DNA from: Pseudomonadota bacterium
Lineage (GTDB): Bacteria > Pseudomonadota > Alphaproteobacteria > Rhizobiales > Tepidamorphaceae
Assembly: GCA_023458595.1 (NCBI GenBank)
Contig: JAEWYT010000168.1
Coordinates: forward strand, 5,375 to 69,374
DNA: 64,000 bases
Reading direction: 5' to 3'
Shown: positions 26,493 to 34,766 of the stretch, piece after piece
Layout: each line of letters opens with the position of its first letter
Position numbering within the stretch: position 1 is the stretch's first letter
The notes under the pieces: model-generated
Told to the model about the DNA's origin: nothing
The model's input: the letters and a program-made list of their open reading frames with translations, nothing else
Databases searched by the model: none
Program-made: the position numbers and the translations under genes

Positions 26493-26885
26493 ATGATCCA
26501 CGAAGAGGGGAAACGGCCTTTGGTCAGTCGCGTGCTGATCGTCGAAGACGAAGTGAACATCGTCGAGTCGCTGTCGTTCCTTCTGGAGCGGGAGGGCTTC
26601 GAGGTGACCTCGGTTCTGGACGGCGCGCAGGCGTTGTCGTTCATCGATGAAAATCGGCCGGACCTCCTGATCCTCGACGTGATGCTGCCCGGCGTCGACG
26701 GCTACGAGATCCTGCGGAAGATCCGGGCGAACGCGAAGCTCAAGGACATGCCCGTCGTCATGCTGACGGCGAAGATGCAGCAGCACGACCGGCGGACGGC
26801 GGAGCAGATCGGCGTCAACGCGTTCGTGACGAAGCCGTTCTCCAATGCGGAGGTCGTCTCGATCGTGAAGAACCTGTCGTCATGA
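26493..26885 (+). CDS. Single-domain response regulator (receiver only)
   Basis: The 130-residue protein is a CheY-like receiver with no output domain. The acid pair is E18-D19 (VEDE), the phospho-acceptor D62 (LLILDVMLPG), and the switch residues T92 (LTA) and K114 (TKPF). ATG 26493 is used here; TTG 26520, directly after a GAAGAGGGG run, would give a protein starting right at the receiver. Its stop overlaps the next start by 4 bp, so it is coupled to the small membrane protein and the histidine kinase that follow. It is the likely phosphate acceptor of that kinase. Confidence 0.9.
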   Translation: MIHEEGKRPLVSRVLIVEDEVNIVESLSFLLEREGFEVTSVLDGAQALSFIDENRPDLLILDVMLPGVDGYEILRKIRANAKLKDMPVVMLTAKMQQHDRRTAEQIGVNAFVTKPFSNAEVVSIVKNLSS

Positions 26886-27154
26886 CGGACACGCGCGATC
26901 CCGATCTCGACCGGCGGCGGTTCTCGGACACGGCGATCGTACTGCCGCTCGCCGGCACGTTCCTGCTGATGCCGCCGTTCATCCGGGTATTCGTCACCGG
27001 GACCGACATCGCCGGCATCCCAGTCGTCGTCGCCTATCTGTTCGCGGTGTGGTTCGCGCTGATCCTCGTCGCGTGGCGGCTCGCCGCGCCGCTGCGCGAC
27101 TCCATGCAGACGGACACGCCCGGCGCAAGCGACGGCGAACCGCCGGAGGCGTGA
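26882..27154 (+). CDS. Small two-helix membrane protein coupled to SSS-type kinase
   Basis: This 90-residue protein has two predicted membrane helices (about residues 18-38 and 45-67), with a PPFIRVFVTGTDIAGIPVVVAYLFAVW pattern in between. It resembles the small accessory proteins (DUF485/DUF3311/DUF4212-like) that travel with sodium:solute symporters such as ActP. It overlaps the response regulator gene by 4 bp and its stop codon overlaps the start of the SSS-kinase gene. That placement suggests it forms a complex with the transporter-like sensor domain. The exact family is not certain. Confidence 0.7.
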   Translation: MTDTRDPDLDRRRFSDTAIVLPLAGTFLLMPPFIRVFVTGTDIAGIPVVVAYLFAVWFALILVAWRLAAPLRDSMQTDTPGASDGEPPEA

Positions 27155-29826
27155 TGCTTTCGGCCAATCTTCTCCTCTTCGTTTGCCTGTCCTATGTCGC
27201 GCTCCTGTTCCTCGTCGCCTTCGTCGTCGACTGGCGCGCGCAGCGCGGCCGTATCGGCTGGCTGCAGTCGCCGCTCGTCTACACCCTGTCGATCTCGATC
27301 TACTGCACGTCGTGGACGTTCTACGGGGCGGTCGGCTCGGCGGCGCGCTCCGGGCTCGAGTTCGCGACCATCTATCTCGGGCCGACGCTCGTTTTCGTCG
27401 GCTGGTGGTGGCTCTTGCGCAAGCTCGTGCGCATCGGCCGCGTCCACCACATCACCTCGATCGCCGACCTCGTCTCCTCCCGCTTCGGCAAGAGCCCGAC
27501 ACTCGCCGTGTTCGTGACGCTGATCGCGGTCATCGCCACCACCCCCTATATCGCGCTGCAGCTCCAGTCGGTGACGCTGAGCTACCGGGTCATCACCGGC
27601 GAGACGGGCGAGGTCGGTGCGCATGACGGCGTGACCGCGTTCTGGGTCGCCGCCGGAATGGCGCTCTTCACGATCCTGTTCGGTACACGCAACGTGACCG
27701 CCAACGAGCGCCATCACGGCGTCGTCGCGGCGATCGCGGTCGAGGCGCTCGTCAAGCTGTTCGCCTTCGTGGCCGTCGGCCTGTTCGCGATCTACGGCGT
27801 TTCCGGGGGCATCAGCGAGACCTTCAGCCGGATATCGCCGGAGCTCCTGCATGCCCAGGACGTGTTCGGCGGCCGCTGGGTTGCGCTGACCCTTTTGTCG
27901 GCGACCGCGATCATATGCCTGCCGCGCCAGTTCCAGGTGACGGTCGTCGAGAATGTCGACGAAAAGCACCTGGCGACCGCGTCGTGGCTGTTCCCGCTCT
28001 ATCTGGTGCTCCTGTCGATCTTCGTGCTGCCAATCGCAGCCGCCGGACTCGCCAGGATGCCGTCCGGCTCCAACACCGACATGTTCGTCCTCACCCTGCC
28101 GCTGTCGGCGGGCCAGGAGGGGCTTGCGACCTTCGCCTTCATCGGCGGCTTCTCCTCGGCGACGTCGATGGTGATCGTCGCCGCGATCGCGCTGTCGACG
28201 ATGGTGTCGAACCACATCGTCATGCCGGTCGCGCTCAAGGTCTCGCAGTCGGACTACTACACGAGCGGCGACGTGCGCCGCCTCCTGCTGACGAGCCGGC
28301 GCGTCAGCATCGCCGTCATCCTGATGCTCGGCTTTGTCTACTTCCGCCTGACCGGCGGATCGGAGGGCCTTGCCTCGATCGGCCTCATCGCGTTCGCCGG
28401 CATCGCGCAGGTGCTGCCGGCCGCCGTCGGCGGCGTCATGTGGCGCGGGGCGACGCGCTACGGCGCGCTTGCGGGCATGATCGCGGGCTTCGCCGCCTGG
28501 GCCTACATGCTGCTGATTCCGAGCTTCCACACCGAGTTCGCGTTCGTCGCGACGCTCGTCGACGACGGGCCATTCGGCATCGGGCTGCTGAAGCCCCAGG
28601 CGTTCCTCGGCCTTTCGGTCGCCGACGCGCTCGTCCACGCCCTTTTCTGGAGTCTTGCGGCCAACACGGCGCTGTTCGTCACGGTCTCACTTGTGACCCG
28701 GCCGACACCGCTCGAGCGGCTGCAGGGCGCGCTGTTCGTCGACGTTTTTCGCACGCGTCCGGGCGAGCCGCGGATCCTGCATCGCACCGCGCCGGCTGAA
28801 GACCTGTTCGTGCTCGCCCAGCGCATCCTCGGGGCGGAGCCGGCCCGCGTCCTGTTTCAGGATATCGCCCGCTCACAGGGCCTACGCGGCGGCCTGCCGG
28901 TGGCCGACGACGCCTTCGTGTCGCGACTCGAGCGCGAACTCGCCGGATCGGTCGGCGCGGCCTCCGCACACGCGATGGTCTCGCAGGTCGCCGGCGGCGG
29001 CACTATCAGCCTGACGGAACTGATGAAGATCGCCGACGAGACGGCGCAGATTCTCGAGTACAGCCAGCAACTAACCCAGAAGTCGGCCGAACTCGAAAGC
29101 ACCGCCCGGCAACTACGCGACGCCAACGAGAAGCTGCAGAAGCTGTCGGCGCAGAAGGACGACTTCCTGAGCCAGGTCAGCCACGAACTGCGCACGCCGA
29201 TGACGTCGATCCGTTCGTTCTCCGAGATCCTGCTCGAGACGCCCGACGTGAAGAGCGCGCAGGCACAGCGCTTCCTGACGATCATCAACGAGGAATGCCT
29301 CAGGCTCACGCGGCTGCTCGACGAGATCCTCGACCTGAGCTTCCTGGAAAGCGGCAAGGTCTCCTGGAAGCTCGTCCCGGTCGACGCGGAGGCAGCGCTC
29401 GACCGCGCCCTCGATTCCATCTCCGTGCTCGCCGCCAGGAACGGTGTCGAGGTCGAAGCCCGCGAGAGGGCGAATGGCACCACGGTGATGGCCGACTTCG
29501 GCCGACTGACGCAGGTGTTCCTCAACATCCTGAACAACAGCGTGAAGTACAACACCGTGGCCTCGCCACGCATCGAGGTGAAGAGCCGGCGGGAGAACGG
29601 TGCCTACGTCGTGACTATCGCCGACAACGGGCCGGGCATCCCCGATATCGACGCGGAGACGATCTTCTCGAAATTCGGCCGTGGCGGCGAGCGCCAGGAG
29701 GTCGGCTCGAGCGGCCTCGGACTGGCGATCAGCCGCGAAATCCTGCGCAAGTTCAAAGGAGACGTGGTTCTGCGGCCGGGGCGGCCAGGCGCCACCTTCG
29801 AGGTCAGGCTGCCGGCGGCCGATTGA
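27154..29826 (+). CDS. Sodium:solute symporter-fused sensor histidine kinase (CbrA/CrbS type)
   Basis: This 890-residue protein (ATG 27154; GTG 27151 adjacent) has a 13-helix SSS-like transporter domain in residues about 1-500. It includes YCTSWTFYGAVGSAARSG, LPRQFQVTVVEN and GGFSSATSMVIVAAIALSTM. A linker and coiled coil (about 610-665) follow, then a HisKA domain with FLSQVSHELRTPMTSIRSF (phospho-His H677) and an HATPase with N-box FLNILNNSVKYN, IADNGPGIPD and SSGLGLAIS. Proteins of this build sense or transport acetate, histidine or related solutes. It ends 24 bp before a converging TRAP gene. Together with the receiver protein it makes a complete two-component system. Confidence 0.92.
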   Translation: MLSANLLLFVCLSYVALLFLVAFVVDWRAQRGRIGWLQSPLVYTLSISIYCTSWTFYGAVGSAARSGLEFATIYLGPTLVFVGWWWLLRKLVRIGRVHHITSIADLVSSRFGKSPTLAVFVTLIAVIATTPYIALQLQSVTLSYRVITGETGEVGAHDGVTAFWVAAGMALFTILFGTRNVTANERHHGVVAAIAVEALVKLFAFVAVGLFAIYGVSGGISETFSRISPELLHAQDVFGGRWVALTLLSATAIICLPRQFQVTVVENVDEKHLATASWLFPLYLVLLSIFVLPIAAAGLARMPSGSNTDMFVLTLPLSAGQEGLATFAFIGGFSSATSMVIVAAIALSTMVSNHIVMPVALKVSQSDYYTSGDVRRLLLTSRRVSIAVILMLGFVYFRLTGGSEGLASIGLIAFAGIAQVLPAAVGGVMWRGATRYGALAGMIAGFAAWAYMLLIPSFHTEFAFVATLVDDGPFGIGLLKPQAFLGLSVADALVHALFWSLAANTALFVTVSLVTRPTPLERLQGALFVDVFRTRPGEPRILHRTAPAEDLFVLAQRILGAEPARVLFQDIARSQGLRGGLPVADDAFVSRLERELAGSVGAASAHAMVSQVAGGGTISLTELMKIADETAQILEYSQQLTQKSAELESTARQLRDANEKLQKLSAQKDDFLSQVSHELRTPMTSIRSFSEILLETPDVKSAQAQRFLTIINEECLRLTRLLDEILDLSFLESGKVSWKLVPVDAEAALDRALDSISVLAARNGVEVEARERANGTTVMADFGRLTQVFLNILNNSVKYNTVASPRIEVKSRRENGAYVVTIADNGPGIPDIDAETIFSKFGRGGERQEVGSSGLGLAISREILRKFKGDVVLRPGRPGATFEVRLPAAD

Positions 29827-29849
29827 TCGGGTCGCGATCTGACGGCACG

Positions 29850-31127
29850 TCAGAAGAAGGCGTGCGGGACGAACAGCACCAGACCGGGGAAGAAGACCAG
29901 CACCGCGACCAGGCCGACGACGGCGGCGACGAAGGGCAGCGACTCCTTCACGTAGTCGCCGATGCCGGTCTCCAGCAGGCTGCACACGGTGTACATGGCG
30001 ACGCCGACCGGCGGCGTCATCGAGCCGAGGGTGACGATGACCATCATCAGCACGCCGAAGTGGACGGGATCGATGCCGATGTGGGTGATAATCGGCACGA
30101 CGATCGGCGTCAGCAGCAGCACCAGCACCGTGCTCTCGATGAACAGGCCGGCGACGAACAGCATCACCAGGATGATGATGAAGACGACGTGCGGATTCTG
30201 CGAGACGCCGAGCATGACGCCGGCGATGTCCTGGGGCAACTGCTCGAAGATGATGGCGTAGCCGACCATGCCCGACATGAGGATGATCAGCATGATCATG
30301 CCGATGTCGCAGATCGCGTCGTCGAACGCCTTCATGATGCCGGCGAAGCTCAGCTCGCGATGGACGAACAGGCCGACGACGATGGCGTAGACGACGGCGA
30401 AGGCACCGACCTCGGAAGGCGTGAACAGGCCGCCGCGGATGCTGATCACGAGAAGAACCGGGAAGGCCAGTGCGTATTTCGCCTCCCAGGTCGCCCCCGC
30501 GACCGCCGCGATCGTCGGCTTGACGGCGTCCTCGGCACGATAGCCGCGCCGGCGGGCGATCAGCCAGGCGGTGACCATCAGCACCAGCATCATCAGGAGC
30601 CCCGGCACGATGCCGGCGAGAAACAGTTGGCCGATCGAGACGTTGCCGACGTAGCCGTAGAGGATCAGGCCGAGGCTCGGCGGGATCGTCGCGGTGATCA
30701 GCGAACTGATGGCGATGACGGATGCCGTGTAGCCCTTCGAGTAGCCTTCGGCATGCATCGCCGGCCCGAGCACGCGGGCTTCCATCGCCGCGTCGGCAAC
30801 CGCGGAGCCGGAGACTCCGCCCATCAGCGTCGACAGGAGAATCGACACCTGTGCCAGGCCGCCGGCCATCCAGCCGACGGTAACGCGGGAGAAGCGGAAC
30901 AGGCGCTCGGTGATGCCGCTCTCGTTCATCAGATGCCCGGCCAGCACGAAGAACGGCACGGCGAGCAACGGGAAGCTCTGCGAGACGGTGGCTACCTGCT
31001 GCACGCCGATCGAGGTCGGCAGCATCGGCGAGAGCACGAAATAGAGGAAGCCGGCAAGACCAATAGTGAAGGCGACCGGCAGGCCGAGCAGGAGCAGGAC
31101 GAAGAAGAGGCCGGCGATCCAGATCAC
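29850..31127 (-). CDS. TRAP transporter large permease, DctM type (system 1)
   Basis: This 425-residue membrane protein has the DctM pattern: MIWIAGLFFVLLLLGLPVAF, PLLAVPFFVLAGHLMNESGI, ISSLITATIPPSLGLILYGY and the C-terminal DPVHFGVLMMVIVTLGSMTPPVGV. It couples sodium flow to substrate import. The start overlaps the small-permease stop by 4 bp. With the two genes upstream it forms a complete TRAP operon reading away from a GntR regulator and uronate genes, so a hexuronate or related sugar acid is the likely cargo. Confidence 0.93.
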   Translation of the reverse strand: MIWIAGLFFVLLLLGLPVAFTIGLAGFLYFVLSPMLPTSIGVQQVATVSQSFPLLAVPFFVLAGHLMNESGITERLFRFSRVTVGWMAGGLAQVSILLSTLMGGVSGSAVADAAMEARVLGPAMHAEGYSKGYTASVIAISSLITATIPPSLGLILYGYVGNVSIGQLFLAGIVPGLLMMLVLMVTAWLIARRRGYRAEDAVKPTIAAVAGATWEAKYALAFPVLLVISIRGGLFTPSEVGAFAVVYAIVVGLFVHRELSFAGIMKAFDDAICDIGMIMLIILMSGMVGYAIIFEQLPQDIAGVMLGVSQNPHVVFIIILVMLFVAGLFIESTVLVLLLTPIVVPIITHIGIDPVHFGVLMMVIVTLGSMTPPVGVAMYTVCSLLETGIGDYVKESLPFVAAVVGLVAVLVFFPGLVLFVPHAFF

Positions 31128-31633
31128 AGGCCCGCTTCCTCGTCCGGCGCCAGCCGCGAAAAGACCAGCAGCTTCCTGCCGCCGCTGCGGTAGAGCGCCT
31201 CCCAGGCATTAACCATGACCGTAGTTGCAAGGAACACGCAGCCGACCGGCACCGCGATCGTTACAAAAGCGTAGGGGATGCCGCTGTCGCCGAAGAGGCG
31301 CTCGCGGTTGAGGAGCGTCAGCTTCACCCCCTCGTAGGTGAGCGCCAGCAGGAAGGCGACAACCGCAGCCGCCAACGCCAACTCGATCCCCAGGCGGGCA
31401 CGGTAGCTCAGGGCCCGGATCAGGAGATCGACGCCGAGGTGGGTCCGCCGGCGAAGCGCGCGGTTCGCGCCAAGGAAGCACAGCCAGATGAACAGGAGTT
31501 GGGCGAGATCGACCGACCAGATCAGTGGATGGGAGAAGAACCGCATGATCGCGGCGACGAAGACCAGGACGACGATCGCCGCCAGCATCAGGGTGCCAAT
31601 GGTCTTCTCGATCCGGGAATAGGCGGTGTTCAC
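31124..31633 (-). CDS. TRAP transporter small permease, DctQ type (system 1)
   Basis: I use GTG 31633, giving 169 residues that begin MNTAYSRIEKTIGTLMLAAIVVLVF; GTG 31696 would add 21 polar residues and neither has a strong Shine-Dalgarno. There are four membrane helices. WSVDLAQLLFIWLCFLGANRALRRRTHLGVD is the characteristic DctQ core. It sits between the binding protein gene and the large permease gene, overlapping the latter by 4 bp. Confidence 0.85.
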   Translation of the reverse strand: MNTAYSRIEKTIGTLMLAAIVVLVFVAAIMRFFSHPLIWSVDLAQLLFIWLCFLGANRALRRRTHLGVDLLIRALSYRARLGIELALAAAVVAFLLALTYEGVKLTLLNRERLFGDSGIPYAFVTIAVPVGCVFLATTVMVNAWEALYRSGGRKLLVFSRLAPDEEAGL

Positions 31634-31716
31634 GGTACGACCGTCCGCGGACTGGCTCGGGCGAAGTTTGGCGGCCGACGGAGCCGGCCACCACACAGTC
31701 GGTGGAAGTCTACGGA

Positions 31717-32694
31717 CTATTGAGCCGCAATGGCACGCAGCTTGTCGCGCAGTTCGCCGTAGCCGAGGGTATCGTAGACGGGCGCGGTCGCCTCGCGGAA
31801 CGGGGTGACGTCGATCTCGGTGATCGTCACGCCCTTCTCCTGCATCTTCTTCTCCAAGTCAGCGAGAGCGGCCTGCGTGCCGTAGGAGGCGATGTCGCCG
31901 GCCTTGAGCGCCTCTTCGCGAAGGACCTTCTGGAGATCGGGCGGCAGGCTGTCGAACCAGGCACCACTGGTGACGATGCCGGTGATCAGATTGATGTGCC
32001 CGGTCTTGGTGATGTACTTGATCACCTCGTAGAGCTTGGAACCGTAGGTCGCGGGGTCCTGAGCCTCGGCGCCGTCGATGACCTTCTGCTGGAGGGCGCT
32101 GTAGACTTCCGTCCAGCCCATCGGGGTCGGCGTCGCACCCATCGCACGGATCGTCTCCATCCACACCGGCGCGCCCGGCGTGCGCATGCGCACCCCTTCG
32201 AGATCGGCGGGAGCCGTGACCGGCTTGTTGGTCAGGAGGTGACGCTCGCCCTGCCACCAGTTGAACGACAGGATCTGCAGCCCCGCAGAGTCGTGGAGCT
32301 GCTTCACCCAATCCTCGAACATCTCCGAGACAACGACCTTGCGGATGCCCTCGTAGCCGCTCGCCAGGAACGGCGCGCCGAGGACGCCGAGTTCCTTCAC
32401 GTAGACGGCAAGGCGGCCGCCGTCGACGACGACGGCGACGGGCGCGCCGGCGCGGGCCTGCTCGAGAACGTCCTCATCCTTGCCGAGCTGCGAGCTCGGA
32501 AAGAGCTTGACCTCGATCTTGCCGCCCGACCGCTCGGCGACGTTGTCGCGGAAGGCCTCGAGACCCTTGTAGAGCGGATCGTCGGTGGACAGCGCCGTGT
32601 TGACATTCAGCGTGTAGTCGGCAGCGTTGCCGGCCCCGGCGCCAACTCCGAGCGCCACTGCCGCAACGGCCGCAATCCTCAGGAAAGTGCGCAT
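31717..32694 (-). CDS. TRAP transporter substrate-binding protein, DctP type (system 1)
   Basis: The 325-residue protein has a Sec signal peptide (MRTFLRIAAVAAVALGVGAGAGNA). The mature DctP fold includes KVFPSSQLG-like KLFPSSQLGKDEDVLEQA, the substrate-carboxylate Arg in LEGVRMRTPG, GATPTPMGWTEVYSALQQKVIDGAE, and GHINLITGIVTSGAWFDSLP. The Arg supports an acidic ligand. It is the first gene of the operon, reading divergently from the GntR regulator at 32798. Confidence 0.92.
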   Translation of the reverse strand: MRTFLRIAAVAAVALGVGAGAGNAADYTLNVNTALSTDDPLYKGLEAFRDNVAERSGGKIEVKLFPSSQLGKDEDVLEQARAGAPVAVVVDGGRLAVYVKELGVLGAPFLASGYEGIRKVVVSEMFEDWVKQLHDSAGLQILSFNWWQGERHLLTNKPVTAPADLEGVRMRTPGAPVWMETIRAMGATPTPMGWTEVYSALQQKVIDGAEAQDPATYGSKLYEVIKYITKTGHINLITGIVTSGAWFDSLPPDLQKVLREEALKAGDIASYGTQAALADLEKKMQEKGVTITEIDVTPFREATAPVYDTLGYGELRDKLRAIAAQ

Positions 32695-32797
32695 GATTTT
32701 CTCCCTAGTCCGTCGTAAGAGGCCATTTGCCGAGTTATTATCGACATTGTTGACAGACTAGTATGGTAGTATGATAGGCCCTGTCAAGGAGGACTTC
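32695..32797. promoter_or_regulatory. Divergent promoter/operator region, TRAP system 1 / GntR regulator
   Basis: This 103-bp divergent gap contains the direct repeat TAGTATG at 32759-32765 and 32767-32773, flanked by the inverted pair TGACAG (32751-32756) and CTGTCA (32781-32786). TTGACA at 32750-32755 could be a -35 box for the regulator. AAGGAGG just before ATG 32798 is its Shine-Dalgarno and decides that start. The TAGTAT core resembles the palindrome in front of the second GntR gene. Confidence 0.5.
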
Positions 32798-33541
32798 ATG
32801 GCGGGCGAAACGCTGCCGATTGCACCGATTGCCGCGAACGAGGCGCACCCGACGATCGCCACGCGGGTCTACCGCGCGCTCCGGGAAGCGATCGTCACCA
32901 TGCGCCTTCTGCCGGGATATCCGCTGTCGGAAGCCGAGGTGGCCAAGCAGATGGGAACCTCGCGCCAGCCGGTGCGCGAGGCCTTCATCAAGCTCTCCGA
33001 GATCGGCCTCGTCGACATCGTCCCGCAGCGCGGCACCTTCGTCGTGAAGATCTCCGAGCGCGACGTCTCGAACGCCCGCTTCATGCGCGAGGCGATCGAG
33101 GTGGCGATCGTCCGGCGCGCCTGCGAGACGGCGAGCCGGGCCGACATCCTCGCCGTCCAGAAGCTGATCGACGCTCAGGTCGAGGCCGCCGCTGCGTCGG
33201 ACCAGAAGCGGTTCCTCGAGCTCGACGACGCCTTCCACCAGGCGATCGCAGCGAGCGCCGACTGCCTGCTGGGCTGGCGCATCATCGAGGACCTGAAGGC
33301 GCAGATGGACCGGGTGCGGTTCCTGAGCCTGCCGCAGGCGACCCCGATCGAGACGCTCATCGACCAGCATCACCGGATCGCGAATGCCATCGCCAAGGGC
33401 GACGCCGATGCCGCGGCCGCCGCGATGCGCGAGCATCTTTCGGAAATTCTGAAATCCCTGCCGAAACTCGCCGAGAGCCGGGCCGAGCTGTTCGCCGAAC
33501 CGGAAACGACACCAAGGATCGCCACAAGGTCCGTGCCCTAG
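32798..33541 (+). CDS. GntR-family regulator with FadR-type C-terminal domain (1)
   Basis: This 247-residue regulator has a winged helix at about residues 20-85 (TRVYRALREAIVTMRLLPG, VAKQMGTSRQPVREAFIKL, VDIVPQRGTFVVKI) and an all-helical FCD domain. The FCD metal or ligand site is supplied by LELDDAFHQAI, QHHRIANAI and MREHL. ATG 32798 is chosen for its AAGGAGG; the longer frame begins inside the operator. It lies 9 bp before manD and divergent from TRAP system 1, so it probably controls uronate import and catabolism. Confidence 0.9.
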   Translation: MAGETLPIAPIAANEAHPTIATRVYRALREAIVTMRLLPGYPLSEAEVAKQMGTSRQPVREAFIKLSEIGLVDIVPQRGTFVVKISERDVSNARFMREAIEVAIVRRACETASRADILAVQKLIDAQVEAAAASDQKRFLELDDAFHQAIAASADCLLGWRIIEDLKAQMDRVRFLSLPQATPIETLIDQHHRIANAIAKGDADAAAAAMREHLSEILKSLPKLAESRAELFAEPETTPRIATRSVP

Positions 33542-33550
33542 GATGGAAAC

Positions 33551-34759
33551 GTGAAGATCGTCGATGCACGCGTCATCGTCTGCTCGCCGGGACGCAACTT
33601 CGTCACCCTGAAGATCGAGACCGAGGACGGCATCCACGGCATCGGCGACGCCACGCTGAACGGCCGCGAGCTGTCCGTCGCGAGCTATCTCGAAGACCAC
33701 GTCGTACCGCTGCTGATCGGCCGCGACGCGCGGCGCATCGAAGACACCTGGCAGTATCTCTACAAGGGCGCCTACTGGCGGCGCGGGCCGGTGACGATGA
33801 CGGCGATCGCCGCCGTCGACGTGGCGCTGTGGGACATCAAGGCGAAGGCGGCGAACATGCCGCTCTACCAGCTCCTCGGCGGGCGCAGCCGCGACGGCGT
33901 GCTGGTTTACGGCCACGCCAACGGCCGCACCCTCGACGAAGCGCTGAAGGACGTCGCGAAGTACCGCGACGCCGGCTACCGGGCGATCCGCGTGCAATCG
34001 GGCCTGCCGAACTTCGAGAAGGTCTACGGTGTCGGTAGCGGCGCCTATCACTACGAGCCGGCAGCGCGCGGCATGGCGCCCGAGGAGACGTGGTCGACAG
34101 CCGATTACATGCGTTTCATCCCGGAGGTGTTCGCCGCGGTGCGCCGCGAGTTCGATCCCTCGCTGCACCTCCTCCACGACGTCCATCATCGCCTGTCGCC
34201 GAACGAGGCGGCGCGCGTCGGCCGGGACCTCGAGCCGTACCGCCTGTTCTGGATGGAGGACCCGACGCCGGCGGAGAATCAGGAAGGCTTCCGCCGGATC
34301 CGCCGCGCAACGACGACGCCGATCGCGGTCGGCGAGGTGTTCAGCTCGGTCTGGGACGCCAAGACGCTGATCGAGGAACAGCTGATCGACTATATCCGCG
34401 CTACGATCGTGCATGCCGGCGGCATCACCCATCTGCGCACCGTCGCGGCGTTCGCCGCGCTCAACCAGGTGCGCACCGGGTTCCACGGCGCCACGGATCT
34501 CTCGCCGGTCACGCTCGGGGCGGCTGCGCATTTCGACACGTGGGTGCCGAACTTCGGCATCCAGGAATACATGCGCCACGAGCCGACGACCGCGGAGGTC
34601 TTCAAGCACGACCACCGCTTCGAGGACGGCTACCTGATCGTCAGCGAGACCCCCGGGCACGGCGTCGACATCGACGAGAGCCGGATCGCCGAGTTTCCCT
34701 ACGAGCCCGCCTATCTGCCGGTGAACCGGCTGACCGACGGCACCCTCTGGGACTGGTGA
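33551..34759 (+). CDS. manD: D-mannonate dehydratase (enolase superfamily, ManD type)
   Basis: This 402-residue enolase-superfamily enzyme converts D-mannonate to 2-keto-3-deoxygluconate. The Mg2+ ligands are D210 (LLHDVHH), E236 (WMEDPTP) and E262 (AVGEVF). R147, Y159 and H212 fall at the positions I know for characterised ManD enzymes. The length and the C-terminal PVNRLTDGTLWDW are also typical. Some RspA-like relatives have low activity, so efficiency is unproven, but uxaC and uxuB directly downstream make mannonate the logical substrate. It replaces the unrelated UxuA. Confidence 0.93.
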   Translation: MKIVDARVIVCSPGRNFVTLKIETEDGIHGIGDATLNGRELSVASYLEDHVVPLLIGRDARRIEDTWQYLYKGAYWRRGPVTMTAIAAVDVALWDIKAKAANMPLYQLLGGRSRDGVLVYGHANGRTLDEALKDVAKYRDAGYRAIRVQSGLPNFEKVYGVGSGAYHYEPAARGMAPEETWSTADYMRFIPEVFAAVRREFDPSLHLLHDVHHRLSPNEAARVGRDLEPYRLFWMEDPTPAENQEGFRRIRRATTTPIAVGEVFSSVWDAKTLIEEQLIDYIRATIVHAGGITHLRTVAAFAALNQVRTGFHGATDLSPVTLGAAAHFDTWVPNFGIQEYMRHEPTTAEVFKHDHRFEDGYLIVSETPGHGVDIDESRIAEFPYEPAYLPVNRLTDGTLWDW

Positions 34760-34766
34760 GCAGCCC

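Noticed and set aside
27034..28638. 534-residue minus-strand frame opposite the SSS-kinase gene
   Set aside because: It is the reverse complement of hydrophobic helices, with no start signal and no domain.
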